A stretch of 46,979 bases of DNA, from contig JAICQL010000036.1 of NCBI GenBank assembly GCA_025937895.1, positions 1 to 46,979 on the forward strand. Reading direction: 5' to 3'. Positions 41,586 to 46,979 of this stretch are shown piece by piece. The DNA is from Polyangiaceae bacterium (GTDB taxonomy: Bacteria > Myxococcota_A > Polyangia > Polyangiales > Polyangiaceae). The translations under genes and the position numbers were made by a program. The notes beneath the pieces are model-generated. The model searched no databases, was not told where the DNA came from, and saw nothing but the letters and a program-made list of their open reading frames with translations. Within the stretch, counting starts at the first letter, position 1. Every line of letters begins with the position of its first letter.

Positions 41586-41972
41586 TCACGTGCCTCCGAT
41601 CGCGAACTCGACGCGCTCGCTGTGGTTGATGGTGGCCACCTGGTAGCGAATGGTGATGATCAGCTGGGCCCCCGCCATGGCCACCTCGACCTCCAGCGAG
41701 CTGGGTGTGATCTCGCCCGCCAGCGACTCGACCAGCGCCGCGTTGATGCGCTTCTTGGTGAGCTCGACCAGCAAGGCGTTGCCCGGCTCGAACACCAGCT
41801 GGCGCACGGCGGCGCCGAAGCCGGGCCGATACCAGCGCTCGCCCGGCACCGTGAACAGCACCTGCTCGATCTGCTCGCGCACGTGCTCCGCGCGCGTGCT
41901 GGCGCGGGCGCCGCCCGGCCCGATGCGCAGCGGGAACTTCATGTAGCTCGGGTGGTTGAGATACGTGGGCAT
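41586..41972 (-). CDS. gp25-like baseplate wedge protein
   Basis: 128 residues from ATG 41972, which overlaps the spike gene's stop (TGATG). It matches GPW/gp25 proteins: an N-terminal MKFPLRIGPGG, then EHVREQIEQVLFTVPGERWYRPGFGAAVRQLVFEPGN, ending in a short beta sheet. gp25 is among the best conserved elements of all contractile systems; it anchors the sheath to the baseplate wedge. The place in the operon, between spike and J-like proteins, is the usual one in eCIS loci. Confidence 0.92.
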   Translation of the reverse strand: MPTYLNHPSYMKFPLRIGPGGARASTRAEHVREQIEQVLFTVPGERWYRPGFGAAVRQLVFEPGNALLVELTKKRINAALVESLAGEITPSSLEVEVAMAGAQLIITIRYQVATINHSERVEFAIGGT

Positions 41973-42799
41973 CAGCTGGCCTTGCTCTTCGTGGTCAATA
42001 CGCTGGGCGGGAGCGGCGCCACGGGCGGCGAGCTGGGCGAGCCGGGCGCCGTGCAGGTGTGCACGTGGGTGGCAAACAGCGACAGGAACGTCGCCCCTTT
42101 GAGCAGCGGCTCTCCCCCCGCTCCACCCAGACCCACCTGCTGGCCGTCGATCACGATGGTGGTGCCCTTCAGCGTCACCTGACTGCCGGCCATCTTGAGC
42201 TGATTGCCGTTCTTGTCCTGAAACAGGGTGGAGCTGGAGTCGGTCTTCAGCTTGTTGCCGTGCTTGTCCTCGATGGTCAGGCTGCCTGCCTGCGCGTCCA
42301 GCTCGATCCGGGCTCCGGAGTTGTCGGTGATGAGCACGCTGCCGTGCTCATCCAGGCACAGCTCCGCGCCCTGTCCGTGCACGAGCCGAACGCGCTCCGC
42401 GCCCTTCTCGTCGTCGAACACCAGCAGGTGGCCCGCCGGCGTCTTGAGCAGGCGCGTGGTCGGCGTGTCCTTGCTCGCCTCCTCCGGTACGTCGCTGGTC
42501 TGCTGCCAGAACACGCCGACCCAGAGCGGTGCGTCGGGGTTACCCTCCTCGAACTCTGCCCACACCTGCGCGTCGACCTCGGGCACCAGGAACAGGCCCT
42601 GCTGCGCCTTGCCGCCGAACGGCAGCACCGGCAGCGCCCAGTTGCTGATCTCGTCGCCGAACACCGAAGGCACGCGCAGCTTGACACGGCCGAGCTTGGA
42701 CGGGTCCGCGTTGTCGGCGACGAAGGCGCGATACTTGCCGTAGAAGCGGCGCTGAGCCTGGCGCGCGGCGCGCGAGGAGAGGGAGGAAGAGGCGCTCAC
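41972..42799 (-). CDS. eCIS spike protein (gpV/gp5-like OB-fold and beta-helix)
   Basis: 275 residues from GTG 42799, overlapping the hub gene's stop by GTGA. Residues about 19-95 form the OB-fold (FYGKYRAFVADNADPSKLGRVKLRVPSVFG... DAQVWAEFEEGNPDAPLWVGVFW), as in gpV/gp5 spikes. The rest has short repeats of hydrophobic/charged strands (LLVFDDEKG, LCLDEHGSVLITDNSGARIEL, LTIEDKHGNKLKTD, LFQDKNGNQLKM) that make the triple-stranded beta-helix. The Ser/Pro-rich C-terminus has no obvious metal-binding tip. No PAAR protein gene lies next to it, so the tip may be provided by this protein or by a gene outside the window. Confidence 0.87.
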   Translation of the reverse strand: MSASSSLSSRAARQAQRRFYGKYRAFVADNADPSKLGRVKLRVPSVFGDEISNWALPVLPFGGKAQQGLFLVPEVDAQVWAEFEEGNPDAPLWVGVFWQQTSDVPEEASKDTPTTRLLKTPAGHLLVFDDEKGAERVRLVHGQGAELCLDEHGSVLITDNSGARIELDAQAGSLTIEDKHGNKLKTDSSSTLFQDKNGNQLKMAGSQVTLKGTTIVIDGQQVGLGGAGGEPLLKGATFLSLFATHVHTCTAPGSPSSPPVAPLPPSVLTTKSKAS

Positions 42800-43923
42800 A
42801 GGACCGCCGCCAGGACGCTGGAGGTGGTGCCCGCGCTGTCGCCGTAGGCGTTGCGGAGCAGCCGGAACTCCGTGCGAAAGCCGCGCACGTCGAAGTGGTG
42901 GGTGGCCGTGTCGACGTAGTAGGTGCCGCCGTAGCGGTCGCCCACCCCGTCGACGAGCACTGGTTCGCCGACGCGCAATACATGGCCGTAGCTGCTGCCG
43001 TCGAGCTCGCCGCTGGCCTTGATCTTCATCGACTGCTCATTGGCCATGCGCTGCGCCTGCGCCTCCATCTGGCTCTCGTCGCTCACGCCCTGCCGGGAGG
43101 GCCGCCACACGAAGTCGCCGAGGCCGGCATGACGGCTGTCGGCGGGCTCACGCCCGAGCAGCGGCAAGTCGGGGCGCACCTCGCGCAGCGAAGACTGGCT
43201 GCCGGTGGCCGCGGCGACCTCGAACGCGACGGCGTCGGGCTGGTGGCCGTCGTCATCGACGTTGAAGCGGGTGCAGTTGGTGCTGGTGCCCGCGTACACC
43301 AGGATGGGGTCCTGCGCCTCGGCCTCCAGCCGCATCGGGCCGAAGTAGAGCCCGCCCTCGCGAAAGAACAGCTCGTAGCCGTTGGCCTCCGCGCGCTCCT
43401 TGAGAAAGCGAATGTCGGTCGCGTTCTGATTCGCCTCCAGGTTGCTCTGGCCCGTGCCCGGCGGGGCCAGCAGCGTCAGATCGTTGCGGCTCGCGATCTC
43501 GCTTGCGATCGTGGCGTCCGTGGTGGGCGCGTCCGCGCCCCAGCTCTGGTTGACGTGCAGCCGGTCGAGCTTCAGCGACTCGTCCTGGCACACCACCGTG
43601 ACCCTGGCAGAGCCCTTCTCTTCGGGGAACTCCAGCTTGATCTCACGGATGTAACCGCGCATCACCTCCTCGCGGTCGCCCCCGAACGCGGCCTCGATGC
43701 GCACGGACGTCCAGGGCAGGAAGCGGTCGTCATCGTGCACCGCCCAGCGCCCGTCCTCGAAGCGCCGCGTCTCCAGCACCAAGCGCGCCTCCGTGGCCTC
43801 CGAGCGATCGGTCTCGACCACCACCTCCACCAGCGTGGGGTAGAGGTCGATGAGCTCCTGATCGCGCAGGAACACCAGGCACTCCGCCGGCGCGCGCCGC
43901 TTCGGTCGCAGTAAGCTCAACAT
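42796..43923 (-). CDS. eCIS hub protein, gpD/gp27-like
   Basis: 375 residues from ATG 43923, with AGGAG about eight nt upstream. The open frame extends to 44085 but the extension duplicates the LysM gene in another frame. Late-control D features are visible: FEDGRWAVHDDDRFLPWTSVRIEAAFGGDREEVMRGYIREIKLEFP, then ATDIRFLKERAEANGYELFFREGGLYFGP, the classic gpD/VgrG segment. The C-terminus LRVGEPVLVDGVGDRYGGTYYVDTATHHFD closes the hub. The hub trimer connects tube and spike. It ends with a GTGA overlap with the spike gene and begins two nt after the LysM gene. Confidence 0.88.
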   Translation of the reverse strand: MLSLLRPKRRAPAECLVFLRDQELIDLYPTLVEVVVETDRSEATEARLVLETRRFEDGRWAVHDDDRFLPWTSVRIEAAFGGDREEVMRGYIREIKLEFPEEKGSARVTVVCQDESLKLDRLHVNQSWGADAPTTDATIASEIASRNDLTLLAPPGTGQSNLEANQNATDIRFLKERAEANGYELFFREGGLYFGPMRLEAEAQDPILVYAGTSTNCTRFNVDDDGHQPDAVAFEVAAATGSQSSLREVRPDLPLLGREPADSRHAGLGDFVWRPSRQGVSDESQMEAQAQRMANEQSMKIKASGELDGSSYGHVLRVGEPVLVDGVGDRYGGTYYVDTATHHFDVRGFRTEFRLLRNAYGDSAGTTSSVLAAVL

Positions 43924-43925
43924 GC

Positions 43926-44261
43926 TCAGCTCTCCTTGGCGCGCGGAATCAACAGCACCTGACCGGCGAGCTCCGCGTCCAGCTCCACGCCAGCGAAATG
44001 CAGCGGGCGAATCTCCACGCGCCGCTGGCCGTCCGGGTCCACCACGGGCACGGCGAGGGTCGGGTTGGCGTCCAGGATGCGCCACCAGAGGCGGTCGTCG
44101 TTGTAGTAGTGCTGCGCCAGCCGGTCGAGGCGGTCGCCGACCTGGATCTCGTGCTCCAGGACGGGGGTCGCCGGCCCGATGGGGCGGGGTGCGAGCAAGC
44201 GTTCGCCCGTCGCGCGTTCGAGTAGACCGGAGGCAGCGTAGCGGGATTTGGCTAGCAACAT
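43926..44261 (-). CDS. LysM-type baseplate protein (gpX-like)
   Basis: 111 residues from ATG 44261. The core VLEHEIQVGDRLDRLAQHYYNDDRLWWRILDANPTL is a LysM domain as in phage tail protein X and the LysM proteins of eCIS loci. The C-terminal VEIRPLHFAGVELDAELAGQVLLIPR is also as expected. The protein probably braces the hub and inner tube in the baseplate. It is six nt downstream of the tube protein gene and two nt upstream of the hub gene. Confidence 0.85.
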   Translation of the reverse strand: MLLAKSRYAASGLLERATGERLLAPRPIGPATPVLEHEIQVGDRLDRLAQHYYNDDRLWWRILDANPTLAVPVVDPDGQRRVEIRPLHFAGVELDAELAGQVLLIPRAKES

Positions 44262-44267
44262 GGCGCC

Positions 44268-44927
44268 TCAGAACACGTTCGCGAGCGCGGAAGCGACGCC
44301 CGTGGCCAGGTTGAGACCGGCGCCCACGAGCTGGCGCACCTTCTCCACCTGGTAGAAGGGGTTGTTGCCCTCGATCACCTGGAAGCTCAGGGTGACGTTG
44401 GCGCGGTAGGGATACAGGGTCGGCAGGTGCGCCGTCTCGTTGACCTCCACGCTGCTCAAGAACACGGGCAACACGCGCGTGCCCCAGATCAAGAGCAGCA
44501 CCGACGGGTGCTCGTCGCGCTGAAATGCCTTGCTGCCGCCCTGGCCGAGCGCGGCCAAGGTCTGCACGCCCTTGGGCCCCTGCGTCTTGGGCTCCACCAT
44601 GCAGCTGAGCGTGTCGAGCTCCGGCTGCACACCGAAGGCGACCGAAGGGATGTGGCCCGGGTCGTTCGGATCATTCATGCGGTCCGTGGCATCCAGCAGG
44701 ATCTCCAGGCTGAACTGCTGCGGCTCGACGCTGACCCCCTGCGCGACGCGCGGGGTCTCGCTCGGCAGAGAAAAGTCATAGCCGCCGCGCGTGCCTGGCG
44801 CGTTGCCGGTGACGATCGAGACGCTGCGGGTGCGGCTCAGGCTCTGCGGGTTGAACTCGAACTGTAGCGCCAGCGGCGGCAGCGTCAGGCCGTATTCCAC
44901 GAGCGCTCCCTTGGTCAGATGGATCAC
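44268..44927 (-). CDS. CIS tube protein (tube/baseplate connector)
   Basis: 219 residues starting with GTG 44927, which overlaps the previous stop as GTGA. The opening MIHLTKGALVEYG...LQFEFNPQSLSRTRSV is the conserved start of the contractile injection system tube-protein N-terminal domain, together with FSLEILLDATDRMND and the later VLLLIWGTRVLPVFLSSVEVNETAH. It probably forms the first ring between the inner tube and hub. The gene is followed by the LysM gene six nt on. The C-terminal segment (VGAGLNLATGVASALANVF) is mildly hydrophobic and not explained. Confidence 0.87.
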   Translation of the reverse strand: MIHLTKGALVEYGLTLPPLALQFEFNPQSLSRTRSVSIVTGNAPGTRGGYDFSLPSETPRVAQGVSVEPQQFSLEILLDATDRMNDPNDPGHIPSVAFGVQPELDTLSCMVEPKTQGPKGVQTLAALGQGGSKAFQRDEHPSVLLLIWGTRVLPVFLSSVEVNETAHLPTLYPYRANVTLSFQVIEGNNPFYQVEKVRQLVGAGLNLATGVASALANVF

Positions 44928-45187
44928 GGCAGGCTCCTGGCGTCGTGCAGCTCTCGGTGGATCTGTCGGGCGATACGCCGGCCGATCACGGCGTTGGCTT
45001 CGCCAGGGTGCGCGGTCACGGGCCCGACGCGTAGCGTGCCGAGCCGTACATCAGCTGCGCCGCGGCGGTCCGCCAGCATCAGCTCACCGAGCTCGCGCGT
45101 GGCGTGCCGGGCGATGCTCGGGCCGCGGCGCTCGAAGCCGGCCGGTAGCTGCAGGTCGAGGGCATCGATGTGTAGCTCGTCGTTCAT
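44924..45187 (-). CDS. Small eCIS-locus protein of unknown function
   Basis: 87 residues from ATG 45187, which overlaps the ATPase stop (TGATG), and it ends with a GTGA overlap with the tube protein gene. The tight coupling on both sides makes it a real gene of the operon. The sequence is rich in Arg, His and Leu (LHIDALDLQLPAGFERRGPSIARHATREL...GTLRVGPVTAHPGEANAVIGRRIARQIHREL), with no recognised domain. Its C-terminal segment (ANAVIGRRIARQIHREL) looks like an amphipathic helix. A chaperone or small assembly factor is possible. Confidence 0.75.
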   Translation of the reverse strand: MNDELHIDALDLQLPAGFERRGPSIARHATRELGELMLADRRGAADVRLGTLRVGPVTAHPGEANAVIGRRIARQIHRELHDARSLP

Positions 45188-46521
45188 CAGGTCTCGCTCC
45201 GAAAGCTCGAGGGAAGGTGCTGCGCCAGATGGCCGAGGTCGGAGCGCGTGACCCGGGGGCGCTCCTTGGCGAGCTCGCGAAACACGCCGACGGCGATGTG
45301 CTCGAGCTCGATGGGGCGCTCGGCGCCCGCGGCCAGGTAGGCCGCGTGCAGCGCGGCGTTGTGGATGGAGCCGCCCGTCAGGTTGACGCTGGCCAGCACC
45401 TCCAGGTCGACCCCCGGGGCGCGCGGGCCCCGGGGCGGCAGCATGATGTCCCAGAGCCGCGCGCGAGCCGGCGCATCCGGTCGAGGAAACTCGACGACCA
45501 TCTGAAAACGGCGAAAGAAGGCCTTGTCGATCTGTCCCCGCAAGTTGGTGGTCAGCACGCACGGACCGTCGTGCGACTCCAGCCTGGTCAAGAGATAGCT
45601 GACCTCCATGTTTGCGTAACGATCCCGCGGGTCCTTCACCTCGCTGCGGCGGCTCATCAAGGCGTCGACCTCGTCGAACTGCAGCACCAGCTGCTTGCCG
45701 GAGGCAGCGTCGAGCAGGCGCGCGATGTTCTTCTCCGTCTCGCCGACGTATTTGCTCACCAGGTGGGCGAGGTCGACGCGGTACAGAGGCCAGCCGAGCT
45801 CGCTCGCCAGCACGCTCGCCGCCAGCGTCTTGCCCGTGCCCGACGGGCCAGCGAACAGCGCGATGGGGCCGCCGGTGGCGCGCCCGCCCCAGCTGGACAC
45901 GACGGTGTGCCGGTGCCGCAGCCAGAGCAGGTACTCCTCCAGCATCGACAGCCGATCCTGCGGCAACACCAGCTCTTTCCAGCTGCCAGGGCGCGCGACG
46001 AGCGAGGCCCCCGGCAGCGGGCCGTGGTGGCGTGGCCAGCCCAGGAGCAGCGCCAGAGCGTCGCTCGCTGGCTTGAGGGGTGTGAACGCTCCCTCTCCCT
46101 GTAGCTCGATCAGGCCGCGCCGCACCAGCTCGCCGCCCGGCATCAACAGGCTCCGCAGCTCGTGCAGCTCGGCGCGCTCCAGCGCCAGTAGCGCTTGCAG
46201 CAAGGCGATGGACGGGTACGGCTCATGATTTGCCTGCAGCTCCTGATACAGCAGACCCACCGCAGGGTTCGCCTCGCTGGCGAACACGCAGGCCAGCGCC
46301 TCGTAGGCGAGCGCAGGCAAGCCGCGCAGCGGCAGCCTGCGCCACGGCGAGTCGCCCTGGCGCAGCGCGCGCACCGGCAGCTGAAGCTCCTGCAGGCGCC
46401 GCGCCTGGTCATCGCTTGGCTCCTTACCGCGCCGGGTGTCGAGCAGACACGCTGCCAAGATCTCCATGCGCGTCCACTCGAGCTCGAGCTCTTCGGCCGG
46501 CATCCGCGCGGACTCGCTCAC
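45187..46521 (-). CDS. eCIS AAA+ ATPase (Afp15-like)
   Basis: GTG 46521 overlaps the previous stop by GTGA, giving 444 residues; the frame extends to 46914 only as a shadow of the upstream gene. A helical N-terminal region (about 1-200) precedes the AAA+ module: Walker A GPSGTGKT (225-232), Walker B VLQFDEVDAL, sensor TTNLRGQ (Asn326) and arginine residues in AFFRRFQ. ATPases of this type are found in nearly all eCIS loci and absent from phage tails. They are needed for particle assembly or maturation. It is followed without spacing by the small unknown gene. Confidence in function rests on motif and context. Confidence 0.88.
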   Translation of the reverse strand: MSESARMPAEELELEWTRMEILAACLLDTRRGKEPSDDQARRLQELQLPVRALRQGDSPWRRLPLRGLPALAYEALACVFASEANPAVGLLYQELQANHEPYPSIALLQALLALERAELHELRSLLMPGGELVRRGLIELQGEGAFTPLKPASDALALLLGWPRHHGPLPGASLVARPGSWKELVLPQDRLSMLEEYLLWLRHRHTVVSSWGGRATGGPIALFAGPSGTGKTLAASVLASELGWPLYRVDLAHLVSKYVGETEKNIARLLDAASGKQLVLQFDEVDALMSRRSEVKDPRDRYANMEVSYLLTRLESHDGPCVLTTNLRGQIDKAFFRRFQMVVEFPRPDAPARARLWDIMLPPRGPRAPGVDLEVLASVNLTGGSIHNAALHAAYLAAGAERPIELEHIAVGVFRELAKERPRVTRSDLGHLAQHLPSSFRSET

Positions 46522-46979
46522 GGCTGCCCCCGGTACAGGCTGACGAGCAGGGGATTGCTGCGGATCGTGTGCACCGAGCCGTCGGCGAGGGTGACGTTGC
46601 GCCGCGCGTACAGGAGCGCCTGCAGCGCGTCCTCGTCCGCCGGCAGCTCGGCGGGCAGCTCGAGCTCTAGCGGAAACGTGCCCGGCACCGCGGCGGGGAT
46701 CTGCTCGGGATCCAGGTAGGCGCTGAAGGGGGTCGCGCGGATCGCTGCGCCCGCGCTGCGCCAGCCCACACCCCGCCGCCAGAGCTCCCAGACCAGCTCG
46801 AGCTCTTCCGTCGCGTCCCCGGCAACCCACACGCTGGGCGAAAAGGCGGCGAACGCTGGCGAGCTCACGTCGAGGCTGAGCGACAGCGCACACTCGCCCT
46901 GGTGCAGCCAGCACAGGCGCGGCTGCCAGGTGGGCTCTCGCAGGTCCACCAGCACCGCGCGCGGCAACGGTTGCAGCAA
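46518..46979 (-). CDS. Partial eCIS-locus gene of unknown family (5' end beyond the window)
   Basis: The frame is open from the right edge to the stop at 46518-46520, 153 residues. It has no start I trust and probably continues outside the window. It is coupled by GTGA to the ATPase gene, so it belongs to the operon. The sequence is rich in Leu, Glu and Trp (PTWQPRLCWLHQGECALSLSLDV...WELWRRGVGWRSAG...FPLELELPAELPADEDALQALLYARRNVTLADGSVHTIRSNPLLVSLYRGQP). No family is recognised. The position just before the ATPase gene suggests a tail-end or cap-related protein, but this is a guess from order only. Confidence 0.55.
   Translation of the reverse strand: MLQPLPRAVLVDLREPTWQPRLCWLHQGECALSLSLDVSSPAFAAFSPSVWVAGDATEELELVWELWRRGVGWRSAGAAIRATPFSAYLDPEQIPAAVPGTFPLELELPAELPADEDALQALLYARRNVTLADGSVHTIRSNPLLVSLYRGQP

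Overview
The window looks like a high-GC myxobacterial chromosome segment (Myxococcota, perhaps a Polyangium/Sorangium-type plant-biomass degrader). That is an inference from very GC-rich third positions, many lipoproteins with Ala/Pro/Gly-rich linkers, secreted glycoside hydrolases carrying carbohydrate-binding modules, an ECF sigma/anti-sigma pair, a soluble hybrid histidine kinase and a large extracellular contractile injection system (eCIS) locus. No rRNA, tRNA, insertion sequence or CRISPR array was seen.

Left part (1-8.6 kb): the tail of a c-type cytochrome-like protein, a membrane glycosyltransferase, then a minus-strand pair (ArnT-like glycosyltransferase and a CehA/McbA-type metallohydrolase lipoprotein, coupled by ATGA), a leucine-rich surface lipoprotein, and a minus-strand group consisting of a secreted protein of unknown family, an ECF sigma factor and a membrane-anchored anti-sigma-like protein. 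Between 8.6 and 9.02 kb lie an 18-bp tandem repeat and a perfectly paired three-way-junction element directly upstream of a four-helix-bundle protein of the 23S rRNA intervening-sequence family.

Middle part (9.3-23.3 kb): secreted and regulatory functions. They are a GH16 lipoprotein with an NPCBM domain, a PAS-HisKA-HATPase-REC hybrid kinase, a GH5 lipoprotein with a CBM6-like module, a tandem AAA+ ATPase, a CxxCH lipoprotein, a trypsin-like protease fused to two carbohydrate-binding modules and preceded by a 21-bp palindrome, a frameshifted multicopper oxidase remnant, a zincin lipoprotein and a beta-propeller lipoprotein. Together they suggest degradation of polysaccharide and protein outside the cell.

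Right part (23.5-47 kb): a two-gene McrBC-type modification-dependent restriction system (McrB with Mrr_N-like and EVE-like domains, then the McrC nuclease) is followed by the eCIS locus. The eCIS genes run on the minus strand with overlapping or nearly abutting ends. In transcription order they are an unknown partial gene, the AAA+ ATPase, an 87-residue unknown protein, a CIS tube protein, a LysM protein, a gpD-like hub, a gpV-like spike, a gp25-like wedge, two baseplate J-like proteins, a tail-protein-I-like protein and a 1471-residue DUF6519-type protein. Sheath and inner-tube genes are absent and are expected beyond the right edge. Facing this operon is one plus-strand 1273-residue protein. 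It begins with a DUF4157 eCIS-core domain and CxxC repeats, and continues into a phospholipase A2-like histidine motif and a C-terminal HNH-like motif. It is the best candidate in the window for an eCIS-delivered or eCIS-associated toxin.
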